NCBI RefSeq assembly: GCF_000768355.1
Contig: NZ_AVPU01000011.1
Span: forward strand, 36,975-100,974
Direction: 5' to 3'
Source of the DNA: Lysobacter daejeonensis GH1-9
Lineage (GTDB): Bacteria; Pseudomonadota; Gammaproteobacteria; Xanthomonadales; Xanthomonadaceae
Length of the DNA: 64,000 nucleotides
Both the position numbers and the translations under genes were made by a program. Below the pieces are notes generated by a model. That model was not told the DNA's origin. It did not search any database and saw nothing but the letters and a program-made list of their open reading frames with translations. The first letter of the stretch is position 1; each line of letters begins with the position of its first letter. Below are positions 55,712 to 64,000 of the stretch, piece after piece.

Positions 55712-57804
55712 GTCCGCAACAGGCGCTGAACCACGGCGCGACCTGCGTCGAGCGAGAAGTGCTTGGCCACGTTGTCGCGGCCGTTCGACGCCAGCCGCGA
55801 CCACAGGGCCGGGTCGCGGTAGGCCCGCAAAACGGCCGCGACGAAATCCTCAGGCGCGTTGGCGACGAGCACGTCTTCGCCGTCTTGCAGGTGCATGCCT
55901 TCGACGGCACATGAGGTGGCCACCACTGGCTGGCCATGCGCCATGCTCAGATTGACCTTGCCCTTCACGCCCGCGCCAAAGCGCAGCGGTGCCACGGCAA
56001 CCCGTGCTCCAGCCATGTATGGCTCGATATCAGGCACGTGGCCATGCACGCGGATGCCCGGTCGTCCGGCCAGCGCCTGGATTCCCGGCGGCACATCGTC
56101 GCCAATGCAGTGGAAGACCATGTCGGGCTCGGCAGCATGCAACCGCGGCCAGACCTCATCCGCGAACCACTGCACCGCATCGACATTCGGGGGATGGCGG
56201 AAGCCGCCGACGAACACCACGTCCTTGCGCTGGTCGAAAGGCAATCCCGGGTCCTTGAGTTCGTGCAGGTTGGAAAGCACCTCCACGCGCGCCTGCGGCG
56301 CCTCTTCGGCCAACAACGCGCGCTCGGCTTCGCTCACCACCAGCGTCACGTCGCTGCGGTTGATCAGGTCCAGTTCGCTGCGGCGGGTACGCTCGGCCGC
56401 CCTGAGCAGAGCGGCGTCGCCACGCATCTGGGCGCCGCGGCGCTCGCGCAGGTAGTGCAGGTCAACCGTGTCGAATACCACCTTGGCCTGTGGCGCGAAA
56501 CGGCCCAGCAGGGGCAACAGCTCGCCGAGCACATAGTGGCGGCTGACAACGACGGTTTCAAAGCGGCGGCCGTGCGCGCGCAGCCAAGCGGGAAAACCGC
56601 CAACAAATGGCGCAAACCAGACTTCCACGCCGAGTTGCTGCAGTTCGCGAGTGTAGTCGCCATCTCTCGACAGGTTGGCAGGCACGAATACCACTCCCTT
56701 GCCCTCCTGCAGCAACATGCGCATGAGGTTGACGCTGCGCAGTGAGCCAGAATCTCGATCTGGCCGCGGCGTCAATGCATCAATGACCAGCACCATTCCA
56801 GCGTAGCGATGGTCGGTCAAGCTGGGCGGCGTTGCCGCTGCATCCGGGTGTGTCGACAGTGATTTGTCCCAGCGCTCGCGGAACAGTGCTTGATTGCGGA
56901 CCTGGTATTGCTTCACGCCGGTGCGCGTGTCCACGCCGGTGGTGGCTCCCTCGACGTGCACTACGCGAGCGCCTGGTTGTATCCGTACCTGCCACCCAGA
57001 GCGGCGCACCTGCATGGCTAGATCGGTGTCCTCATAGAATGCAGGAGCGTAGCGGGTGTCAAAACCGCCCAACTCTCGGAACAACGTTGCGGGAATTGCG
57101 ACCGCCGCGCCAGAACAGTAGTCAACCCGTTTGACGAAGGCGTGCAAAGGTGCGTCGGTGTCCTCGTTCCGCCCCAACTTTTCGGCCGAGCCATCGGCAC
57201 GGATAGCCGCCCCCGACTCCTGGAGGCGTCCATCGGGGTACAGCAACTGCGCGCCAACCAGCCCGCTGTCGGGATGAGTACCGAAAGTGCCCAGCAACGC
57301 TTCCAGCCAGCCCGGCTGCGGCACGGTGTCGTTGTTGAGGAACACCAGCACCTCGCCGCGCGCCAATCCAGCGCCGTCATTGCAGGCGGCAATGAACCCG
57401 CCATTGGTCGCGCGTCGGTGGTAGCGCAGTCCCTCCACCTGCGGCAGCAATGTCGAGGTCTCGTCGGACGAGCCGTCGTCCACCACGATCAGCTCGATGG
57501 CCACCGCCGGCGGATGCTCGGCCAGGGCACGCAGGCAACGCAGCGTATGCTCGAACTGGTTGAACACCGGAATAACGAGGCTTGCGCGGGGCGCGGCATC
57601 GGACGGCACGGCAAAGGGCGCAAACGCCATGGGCGCCGGCATGTAGAGCGACGGCCGCTGCGACACCGGCACCCGCTGGAACTGCCTCAGCACCCGGTGC
57701 CAGGACGCTCGCAGGCCCCGGGTCCGCAGGCTGGTCACTCCGCGGTGGAACAGGCCCGTTGCCCGGTTGAACAGGAACCGGAGTTCGGCCGGCGACATCG
57801 GCAT
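55687..57804 (-). CDS. Two-domain glycosyltransferase (GT2 plus group 1)
   Basis: A 705-residue protein with two glycosyltransferase domains. The N-terminal GT2 A-fold shows SLVIPVFNQFEHTLRCL, IVVDDGSSDET, VFLNNDTVPQPGWLEALL and PAFYEDTDLAMQVRRSGW. The C-terminal half is a group 1 (GT4-like) domain with DVVFVGGFRHPPNVDAVQWF, HVPDIEPYMAGARVAVAPLRFGAGVKGKV and the E-x7-E-like terminal region. It would act in the cytosol on polysaccharide or O-antigen assembly. An ATG at 57804 has GGGAG in the expected place; an upstream in-frame ATG at 57906 would overlap the mrcB leader. Last bases overlap the TPR gene end by 25 bp. Confidence 0.87.
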   Translation of the reverse strand: MPMSPAELRFLFNRATGLFHRGVTSLRTRGLRASWHRVLRQFQRVPVSQRPSLYMPAPMAFAPFAVPSDAAPRASLVIPVFNQFEHTLRCLRALAEHPPAVAIELIVVDDGSSDETSTLLPQVEGLRYHRRATNGGFIAACNDGAGLARGEVLVFLNNDTVPQPGWLEALLGTFGTHPDSGLVGAQLLYPDGRLQESGAAIRADGSAEKLGRNEDTDAPLHAFVKRVDYCSGAAVAIPATLFRELGGFDTRYAPAFYEDTDLAMQVRRSGWQVRIQPGARVVHVEGATTGVDTRTGVKQYQVRNQALFRERWDKSLSTHPDAAATPPSLTDHRYAGMVLVIDALTPRPDRDSGSLRSVNLMRMLLQEGKGVVFVPANLSRDGDYTRELQQLGVEVWFAPFVGGFPAWLRAHGRRFETVVVSRHYVLGELLPLLGRFAPQAKVVFDTVDLHYLRERRGAQMRGDAALLRAAERTRRSELDLINRSDVTLVVSEAERALLAEEAPQARVEVLSNLHELKDPGLPFDQRKDVVFVGGFRHPPNVDAVQWFADEVWPRLHAAEPDMVFHCIGDDVPPGIQALAGRPGIRVHGHVPDIEPYMAGARVAVAPLRFGAGVKGKVNLSMAHGQPVVATSCAVEGMHLQDGEDVLVANAPEDFVAAVLRAYRDPALWSRLASNGRDNVAKHFSLDAGRAVVQRLLRTQGPAAEA

Positions 57805-57917
57805 GCTGAAGGGACTCCCACCGTACGGTTGCTGCGACAGCCGCACCCCGCGGGGGCGGCTGGGCGGCTGGGTTAGACTCGACGCCACCAGGGCGACGCC
57901 CTCCATTCTCCCATGCC

Positions 57918-60326
57918 GTGGCCCAGATCGATTACGACGAAGACGACACCCTCGACGATTCCGCATCCGCCCAGTGGCGCCGCCGCATCGTCACGTGGAC
58001 CTTGGCGGCCATCGGTCTCGGTCTGGGCTTCCTCATTCCCTATTCGCTGTACCTGAACCATGAGGTAGGCCAGCGCTTTGGCCAGTTGCGCTGGCAGATC
58101 CCGACGCGCGTCTACGCCCGTCCGCTGGAGCTCGCCCCGGGCCTGGCCCTGGACGCCAGCACGCTGAAGACGGAACTGGACGCCGCCGCGTACCGCGAGG
58201 GCGATGGCACCCGCGAGGGCAGCTACCGCCGCGAGGGCGGGCGTTGGCGCATCTCCAGCCGCGGCTTCAACGACGTGGATGGCGCCGTCCCCGCGCGTCG
58301 CCTGGAAGTCGTGCTGTCCGGCGGGCGCGTGGCCAGCGTCCGCGACGCGGCCAGCAAGAAGGCCCTGCGCCGCGCGCGCCTGGACCCCGCGCGCATCGCC
58401 ACGCTTTACGGCCAGAAGCAGGAAGAACGCCGCCTGGTCCGCATCGACGAGGTGCCGGAGCTGCTGGTGACGGGCCTGCAGGCGGTGGAGGATCGCGACT
58501 TCAACCACCACATCGGCATCGACTTCAGCGGCATGTTGCGCGCCGTGTTCAAGACGGCAACCGGCAGCAAGCAGGGCGCCAGCACCTTGACCCAGCAGCT
58601 GGCGCGCAGTGGTCTGCTCGGCATCGGCCGCGAACAGACCCTGCAGCGCAAGGGCAAGGAAATCCTTTACGCGTTGCTGATCGAGGCACGGTACGACAAG
58701 CGCACGATCCTCGAGGCCTATCTCAACCAGGTCTACCTCGGCCAGCGCGGTAGCCAGGCCATCCATGGCGTGGCTGCGGCTGCCGAGTTCTGGTTCGGCC
58801 GCGACCTGCGCGACCTCAGCACCGAACAGATCGCGCTGCTGGTGGGTATCGTCAAGGGCCCCTCGGCCTATGATCCGCGGCGCAACCCGGAAGCCGCGCT
58901 CAAGCGGCGCAATTTCGCCTTGGGCGAGTTCCACGAAACCGGACTCATCGACGATGCCGAATACCAGCGGGCGTTGAAGGCGCCGCTGGGCGTAACCACC
59001 AACCCGCGCGCGATCGCCGCCAACCGCTTTCCGGCCTATGTCGACCTGGTGCGTCGCCAGCTCGCCCGCGACTATCCCGAAGACGCCCTGGCCGGTGCCG
59101 GTCTTAGCGTGATGAGCGGCATGGCGCCGTCGGCGCAGGCCAATGCCGAAGGTGCCGTGGCGCGCACCCTGAAGAGCCTGGCCCACCGCACGCGCCCGAC
59201 GCTGGAGGCCGGCGTGGTGGTGACCGACGTGCACAACGGCGAAGTGGTGGCCGTCGTTGGCGCGCGCGAATTCTCCGAGCATGGTTTCAACCGTGCGGTC
59301 GAGGCGCAGCGTCCCGTGGGCTCGCTGCTCAAGCCGTTTGTGTACCTGTTGGCGCTGGCTCAGCCGGAGCGCTTCTCGCTGGCCAGCTGGGTCGACGACT
59401 CCCCGGTGACCGTCAACCTGGGGCAGGGCAAGACCTGGAGCCCCGGCAACTCGGATGGCCGCAGCCACGGCTCCGTGCGCCTGATCGACGCGCTCGCGCA
59501 GTCCTACAACCAGGCCATGGTGCGCGTGGGCATGCAGGTGGCCCCCGAGCGCATCGCCGACCTGATCCGCACGCTCGCGGGCATCGAAGCCGAGCCCAAC
59601 CCCGCGCTGATCCTCGGTGCGGTGGACCAGAGCCCGTACGCGATGGCGCAGCTGTACCAGTTCCTGGCCTCCGGCGGCGAGATCCAGCCGCTGCACGCCG
59701 TGCGCGGCGTGCTGGATGCCAACGGCAAGGCGCTCAACCGCTACGACAAGGCGCCCGCGCCGGCGCAGGAGGGTGACGCGATCGCCGCGCGCCTGATCAC
59801 CATCGCGCTGCAGCAGGCGGTATCCAGCGGCACGGGCCGGCAGCTGATGAACGACGGTCTCGGCCGCCTGTCGCCCGCGGGCAAGACCGGCACCAGCAAC
59901 GACGGTCGCGACAGCTGGTTCGCCGGCTGGACCGGTGACCACCTGGCGGTGATCTGGGTGGGCAACGACCAGAACAAGACCACCGGTCTGTACGGCGCCA
60001 CTGGGGCGATGCGGGTGTGGTCGGCACTGTTTGCGCGCCTGCCCACCGCACCGCTGGAAGTCGGCGACAAGGGTCTGGACTGGCAGTGGGTAATCAATTC
60101 CAACACCACCGACGCCGGGTGCGCGGGTGCGCGTCGTTTCGCCTTCGTCGCCGGCTTCGCGCCTGCCTACGCTCCGTGCCCTGCGCCGCAGCCCGAGCTG
60201 CCGGAGGAGGGCGCGCAAGGCGAAGACAGCGGCGGTGGCTGGCGCGACTGGTTCGGCATCGGCCAACGCCGCGAGGAACCCGACCCCGCCAAGCGCGTGC
60301 CGGAGGCACCCGTTGAAGGGCAATGA
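57918..60326 (+). CDS. mrcB: Bifunctional penicillin-binding protein 1B-like
   Basis: This class A PBP makes and cross-links peptidoglycan from the inner membrane. The 802-residue protein has a membrane anchor (IVTWTLAAIGLGLGFLIPYSLY), a UB2H-like region, the GT51 glycosyltransferase (E191 in AVEDRDFNHHIGID; QGASTLTQQLARS; RKGKEILYALLIEARYDKRTILEAYLNQVYLG) and the transpeptidase with S469 (GSLLKPF), SYN (AQSYNQAM) and K656 (GKTGTSNDGRDSWF). A Pro/Glu-rich tail follows. The GTG at 57918 is the only start near the family N-terminus. Divergent from the glycosyltransferase. Confidence 0.95.
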   Translation: MAQIDYDEDDTLDDSASAQWRRRIVTWTLAAIGLGLGFLIPYSLYLNHEVGQRFGQLRWQIPTRVYARPLELAPGLALDASTLKTELDAAAYREGDGTREGSYRREGGRWRISSRGFNDVDGAVPARRLEVVLSGGRVASVRDAASKKALRRARLDPARIATLYGQKQEERRLVRIDEVPELLVTGLQAVEDRDFNHHIGIDFSGMLRAVFKTATGSKQGASTLTQQLARSGLLGIGREQTLQRKGKEILYALLIEARYDKRTILEAYLNQVYLGQRGSQAIHGVAAAAEFWFGRDLRDLSTEQIALLVGIVKGPSAYDPRRNPEAALKRRNFALGEFHETGLIDDAEYQRALKAPLGVTTNPRAIAANRFPAYVDLVRRQLARDYPEDALAGAGLSVMSGMAPSAQANAEGAVARTLKSLAHRTRPTLEAGVVVTDVHNGEVVAVVGAREFSEHGFNRAVEAQRPVGSLLKPFVYLLALAQPERFSLASWVDDSPVTVNLGQGKTWSPGNSDGRSHGSVRLIDALAQSYNQAMVRVGMQVAPERIADLIRTLAGIEAEPNPALILGAVDQSPYAMAQLYQFLASGGEIQPLHAVRGVLDANGKALNRYDKAPAPAQEGDAIAARLITIALQQAVSSGTGRQLMNDGLGRLSPAGKTGTSNDGRDSWFAGWTGDHLAVIWVGNDQNKTTGLYGATGAMRVWSALFARLPTAPLEVGDKGLDWQWVINSNTTDAGCAGARRFAFVAGFAPAYAPCPAPQPELPEEGAQGEDSGGGWRDWFGIGQRREEPDPAKRVPEAPVEGQ

Positions 60327-60402
60327 GGCACACGTACGGTAATCGCATCACAGGGGCGGGACGGCCGTGTGTCGCCCGCCCTGCGCCAGGGACCCGGCAC
60401 CG

Positions 60403-62577
60403 ATGAACAGCAGTCGATTGGGCGTGGCCAGCCGCGCCGCCCTCAGCGAGGGCGGCGATCTCGCCCGTGCGCTGCCCGCGTTCGCGCCGCGCCCGGCGCA
60501 GCAGGATCTGTCGGCGGCCATTGCAGACGCCTTCGAAGGCCGCGGCGTGTTGCTGGCCGAGGCGGGCACGGGAACCGGCAAAACCTTCGCTTATCTGGTG
60601 CCCGCGATCCTGTCGGGTCACAAGACCATCATTTCCACCGGTACCCGGGCCCTGCAGGACCAGCTGTACCACCGTGACCTGCCGCGGGTGCGCGACGCGC
60701 TGGGCAAGGGCCTCAAGACCGCGCTGCTCAAGGGCCGAGCCAATTACCTGTGCCATTACCGGTTGCAGCAGGCCAAGGGTGAAGGGCGCTTCGCCACGCG
60801 GGAGCATGCCGCGCAGTTCCAGCGCATCGTGGCGTGGGCCGGGCGCACGCGCATGGGCGACCTCGCCGAGATGGACGGTATCGCCGAGGACTCGCTGCTG
60901 TGGCCGATGGTCACCAGCACTGCAGAAAACTGCCTCGGCAGCGAATGCCCGTTCTTCTCGGAATGTTTCGTCGTGCAGGCGCGCCAGCGGGCGCAGGCGG
61001 CCGACATCGTGGTGGTCAACCACCACCTGCTGCTCGCCGACCTGGCGCTCAAGCAGGAGGGTTTCGGCGAGATCCTGCCCGGCGCCCAGGCCTTTGTCGT
61101 GGACGAGGCGCACCAGTTGCCCGACCTCGCCGCGCAGTTCTTCGGTGAATCGCTGAGCGCGCGGCCGCTGGTGGAACTGGCGCGTGATGCGGTCAGCGAA
61201 TGCAAAACCTCCCCCGGTACCCTTGCCGTAGTGCAGGAGCCGGCACGCGCGCTGGAGCATGCCGTGCGCGGCCTGCGCGCCGCCATGGATGACCTGCCGG
61301 TGCGCGCCACCCGCCGTCGCGCGGCCGAGTTGCCCGCGGTCGAGGATGCGCTGGCAGCACTGGAACGCGCGCTGGCTACTTTGCACGCCGCGTTGCTGCC
61401 CGTGCGCGAGAGTGCGCCGGGCCTGGACAGTTGCACCGCGCGCGCCAAGGAGTTCGAACTGCGGCTGCAGCGCTGGCGTGCGCTTGCCTCCGACGTGGAG
61501 GACGAAGCCGACCCCTTCGCCGCCGATTTTGCCGACGTCGATGCCGAGCGCGTGGTGGATGCGAACGCCCGGTTGCCCGCGGGCGCGGACATGACCTCCG
61601 GGGCGGTCGAAGGCCTGGACGCTTCGTCGCCGGCACGCGCCGTCACGGCGCCTGCCGATGCGGACGCCAGTAACACCGGTGCCGACATCGATTCCGCTGC
61701 CGACAGCGACGCCGACAGCGTCCGCTGGTACGAACTCACCGCCAAGGGTTTCCGCCTGACGCGCACCCCGCTGGACGTGGCGGGGCCGCTGGCCAAGCAC
61801 CGCGCCCAGTCACAGGCCGCGTGGGTGTTCACTTCCGCCACCCTGGCCATCGGCGGCCGCTTCGAGCACTTCGCCATCAAGCTCGGCCTGAGTGCGTCGC
61901 GCACGCCGACGTTGCTCGCACCCAGCCCGTTCGACTGGCCACGGCAGGCCCTGTGCTACCTGCCGCGGGGCCTGCCCGACCCGATGGCGCGCACCTACAG
62001 TGAGGCGGTCGTCGCGGCCATCCGGCCCGTGCTGGAGGCGTCGCATGGCCGCGCCTTCGTCCTCTTCGCCTCGCACCGTGCACTGCGCGAGGTTGCCGAA
62101 TTGCTGCGGGATGGCCCGTGGCCGTTGTTCGTGCAGGGCGAGGCGCCGCGCGGCGTGCTGCTGGAGCGGTTCCGCGAATCCGGCAATGGTGTGCTGCTGG
62201 GTGCCGCCAGCTTTCGCGAGGGCGTGGACGTCGCCGGCGATGCGCTCAGCGTGGTGGTGATCGACAAGTTGCCGTTTGGCGCGCCCGACGACCCGGTGTT
62301 CGAGGCGCGGCTGGAGGCGGTACGCCGTCGCGGCGGCAACCCCTTCCGCGACGAGCAGTTGCCGCAGGCGGTGATCGCGCTCAAACAGGGTGCCGGCCGC
62401 CTGATCCGCAGCGAGACCGACCGCGGCGTGCTGGTGCTGTGCGACCCGCGCATCCTGGGTCGCAGCTATGGCCGGCTGTTCCTCGACTCGCTGCCGCCGC
62501 TGCCGCGCACCCGCAATGCCGAGGACGTGGCGGCCTTCTTCGCCCAGCCCGAACCGTCGTTGTTCGAGGCGGAGTAG
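60403..62577 (+). CDS. yoaA: YoaA/DinG-family iron-sulfur helicase
   Basis: A 724-residue superfamily 2 DNA helicase of the XPD/DinG/YoaA family (5'-3' unwinding, DNA-damage tolerance). Walker A is AEAGTGTGKTFAYLVP; KGRANYLCHYRL, ENCLGSECPFFSECF hold four Cys that would ligate the 4Fe-4S cluster; DEAH is in FVVDEAHQLPDLAAQ; the C-terminal motifs are ASFREGVDVAGDALSVVVIDKLPFG and LKQGAGRLIRSETDRGVL. The N-terminal wording matches YoaA better than DinG. Residues about 410-440 form an acidic Asp/Ala/Ser-rich insertion (DADASNTGADIDSAADSD) not usual in the family. Confidence 0.93.
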   Translation: MNSSRLGVASRAALSEGGDLARALPAFAPRPAQQDLSAAIADAFEGRGVLLAEAGTGTGKTFAYLVPAILSGHKTIISTGTRALQDQLYHRDLPRVRDALGKGLKTALLKGRANYLCHYRLQQAKGEGRFATREHAAQFQRIVAWAGRTRMGDLAEMDGIAEDSLLWPMVTSTAENCLGSECPFFSECFVVQARQRAQAADIVVVNHHLLLADLALKQEGFGEILPGAQAFVVDEAHQLPDLAAQFFGESLSARPLVELARDAVSECKTSPGTLAVVQEPARALEHAVRGLRAAMDDLPVRATRRRAAELPAVEDALAALERALATLHAALLPVRESAPGLDSCTARAKEFELRLQRWRALASDVEDEADPFAADFADVDAERVVDANARLPAGADMTSGAVEGLDASSPARAVTAPADADASNTGADIDSAADSDADSVRWYELTAKGFRLTRTPLDVAGPLAKHRAQSQAAWVFTSATLAIGGRFEHFAIKLGLSASRTPTLLAPSPFDWPRQALCYLPRGLPDPMARTYSEAVVAAIRPVLEASHGRAFVLFASHRALREVAELLRDGPWPLFVQGEAPRGVLLERFRESGNGVLLGAASFREGVDVAGDALSVVVIDKLPFGAPDDPVFEARLEAVRRRGGNPFRDEQLPQAVIALKQGAGRLIRSETDRGVLVLCDPRILGRSYGRLFLDSLPPLPRTRNAEDVAAFFAQPEPSLFEAE

Positions 62578-62679
62578 CCGGCGCTGGCAACGGGCCGGCG
62601 GCGGGCGCAGGTAGAATGCCGCCATGACCGGCACCTGCCATCGCCCCCTCAGACCACGGCGCGAAGCCGCACCCCCCGC

Positions 62680-63378
62680 ATGAAGCTGCTCGCCTTCGAA
62701 CTGGCCACCGAAGCCTGCTCGGTGGCGGTGTGGGTGGACGGCGAGGTGCACGAGCGCTTCGAGGTCGCGCCACGCCGCCATGCCGAACTGGCGCTGCCGT
62801 GGGCCGGTGAGCTGCTGGCCGACGCCGGACTTGCCCGCACCCAGCTCGACGCCATCGCCCTGGGGCGCGGCCCCGGGGCGTTCACCGGCGTACGGCTCGC
62901 CATCGCGATCGCGCAGGGCGTGGCGTTGGCATTGGACCGCCCCATCGTCCCCATCTCGACCCTTGCCGCTCTGGCGATGCAGGCCTCGGGGCCGCGGGTG
63001 TTGGCCGCGATCGACGCGCGCATGGGCGAGGTCTACACCGGCGCGTTCGAGCGCCGTGATGGCGATGCGGTGGCCTGTTCGGCCGAAGCGGTCGGTGACC
63101 CGGCTGCCTTCGAACTCGAGGGTGGCGCTGCGGATTGGCAGGGCGTCGGCACCGGATTCGCGGCGGTGGACGGTGCCCTGCGGCAGCGCCTGGCCGGGCG
63201 TCTGCTCAGCGTCGATGCGGCCGCGCTGCCACGGGCCGGCGACATCGCCCGACTGGCGGTGCTGGCCTGCGCCCGCGGCGAGGCGGTAGCCCCGGAACGG
63301 GTCGAACCGGCGTATCTGCGCAACAACGTCGCCCTGACCATCGCCGAGCAGCAGGCACTGCGCCAAGCCAGGAAGTGA
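62680..63378 (+). CDS. tsaB: tRNA threonylcarbamoyladenosine protein TsaB
   Basis: TsaB is the TsaD partner in making t6A at position 37 of ANN-decoding tRNAs. The 232-residue protein has the ASKHA-fold opening MKLLAFELATEACSVAVWVDG, then HAELALPWAGELLADAGL, the YgjD/TsaB signature AIALGRGPGAFTGVRLAIAIAQG, and IDARMGEVYTGAFERRDG. The C-terminus EPAYLRNNVALT is typical. It stands between yoaA and the TonB-like gene. Confidence 0.96.
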   Translation: MKLLAFELATEACSVAVWVDGEVHERFEVAPRRHAELALPWAGELLADAGLARTQLDAIALGRGPGAFTGVRLAIAIAQGVALALDRPIVPISTLAALAMQASGPRVLAAIDARMGEVYTGAFERRDGDAVACSAEAVGDPAAFELEGGAADWQGVGTGFAAVDGALRQRLAGRLLSVDAAALPRAGDIARLAVLACARGEAVAPERVEPAYLRNNVALTIAEQQALRQARK

Positions 63379-63456
63379 CGGGCTCGTCGCCCGCGCCAAC
63401 CGGTGTCCGGACTGGCGGGGCGTTCCCGGCCCGGCGCTGCCGTGCCTGCCGCAGGG

Positions 63457-64000
63457 TCAGTCGTCGATCAGCTCGCCGCCCGGCAGGAACAGCCAGGTGC
63501 GGGTGACATGCAGGATGTCGGGGTCTTCCTCGGTCTTCGGCAGCGGCGGATAGGGCTCGGCCAGCCGCGCGATGCGCAGCGCGGAGGCATCCAGCAACGG
63601 CACGCCGCTGCTCTGCACGATCTCGGCCCGCTCGACCGTACCGCTGCGGCGGATCGCCACGCTGATCACCACCTGCCCGGAGAGCCGGCGGCGACGCGCT
63701 TCGTCGGGATAGTTGAGGTTGCCGACGCGCTCGACGCGCTTGACCCATTCGCTCAGGTACCCCGCCCAGGCGTATTCCTGGGTGCTGGCCGAGACGAACT
63801 TGCGCTTGGGCCGCTTGGCGTAGCGCTCCGAGCGCAGGTGGATTTCCGCAGCCAACCGCGCCATCGCCATGTCGCGTTCCACCTTCTCCGGGCCGCGCGG
63901 CAACGGGGTGGCGGTCGGCGTCGGGGTGGCGCGCGGGGTTGGCGTGGCCGCCTCGCCAGCGCTGCTGCTCACCACGCGTTCGCGCGGGGCGGGCTGCGGG
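63457..64000 (-). CDS. TonB-like C-terminal protein (5' end outside the window)
   Basis: This partial gene runs off the right edge of the window; its stop codon is at 63457. The visible 181 codons have a Pro/Thr/Ala-rich region, then the TonB/TolA C-terminal domain: VKRVERVGNLNYPDEARRRRLSGQVVISVAIRRSGTVERAEIVQSSGVPLLDASALRIARLAEPYPPLP. The N-terminal membrane anchor expected of TonB-type proteins lies outside the window. The domain would contact outer-membrane receptors or another periplasmic partner; which one is unknown. Reading continues open to 64000 (QPAPRERVV upstream of the first visible start-like GTG). Confidence 0.82.
   Translation of the reverse strand, partial: PQPAPRERVVSSSAGEAATPTPRATPTPTATPLPRGPEKVERDMAMARLAAEIHLRSERYAKRPKRKFVSASTQEYAWAGYLSEWVKRVERVGNLNYPDEARRRRLSGQVVISVAIRRSGTVERAEIVQSSGVPLLDASALRIARLAEPYPPLPKTEEDPDILHVTRTWLFLPGGELIDD

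Overview
The window is high-GC chromosomal DNA of a gammaproteobacterium. The gene order ruvC-ruvA-kup-ruvB-ybgC-tolQRAB-pal-cpoB-queE-queC-tRNA-Lys, together with a secreted DUF3011-type protein, a DUF3016-type lipoprotein and a separate RelA, points to the Xanthomonadaceae (Lysobacter/Luteimonas/Stenotrophomonas-like). This assignment comes from recognised protein families and synteny, not from a search.

Left core block (1-21361): a YheS-type ABC-F ATPase, a PEBP protein, a SIMPL protein and an FmdB zinc ribbon; aspS with a small acidic-tailed protein behind it; a GNAT, a DUF3016-like lipoprotein and an alpha/beta hydrolase; then yebC, Holliday-junction processing (ruvC, ruvA, ruvB) interrupted by the potassium transporter kup; the complete Tol-Pal envelope system with ybgC in front and cpoB behind; two queuosine genes; and a tRNA-Lys(TTT).

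Integrated element (about 21347-41917, 20.5 kb): it starts at the 3' end of tRNA-Lys with a P4-type integrase. It carries an AlpA-like regulator, two small primase-type zinc-ribbon proteins and a RecA-fold ATPase, followed by a repeat cluster that could be a replication origin. Next come two very large phage-type genes: a 679-residue protein with an M15-peptidase-like motif set, and a 2059-residue polyvalent-type protein with an ART-like block and an HExxH zincin motif. Reading the other way is a three-gene cargo operon (membrane-anchored helical protein, exported ClpP/COG3904-like protein, two-TM protein) and a second, unrelated tyrosine recombinase. After that come a small membrane protein and an unknown-plus-PIN-domain gene pair. 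No terminase, portal, capsid or tail gene is present, so the element looks like a satellite or a heavily reduced prophage. Five copies of an octamer, GTGAGTAG, occur only at the two element edges I examined and look like integrase arm sites.

Right core block (41925-64000): a DUF4097-type adhesin-like protein with its anti-sigma/ECF sigma operon, recQ, three tandem hairpins, dps, hrpA, two tandem secreted paralogs, relA, a TPR membrane protein, a two-domain glycosyltransferase divergent from the bifunctional penicillin-binding protein gene, a YoaA-type helicase, tsaB, and the 3' part of a TonB-like gene that runs off the window.

The parts most worth a second look are the satellite-like element as a whole, its polyvalent protein, the reversed three-gene cargo operon, the PIN pair and the triple hairpin between dps and recQ.
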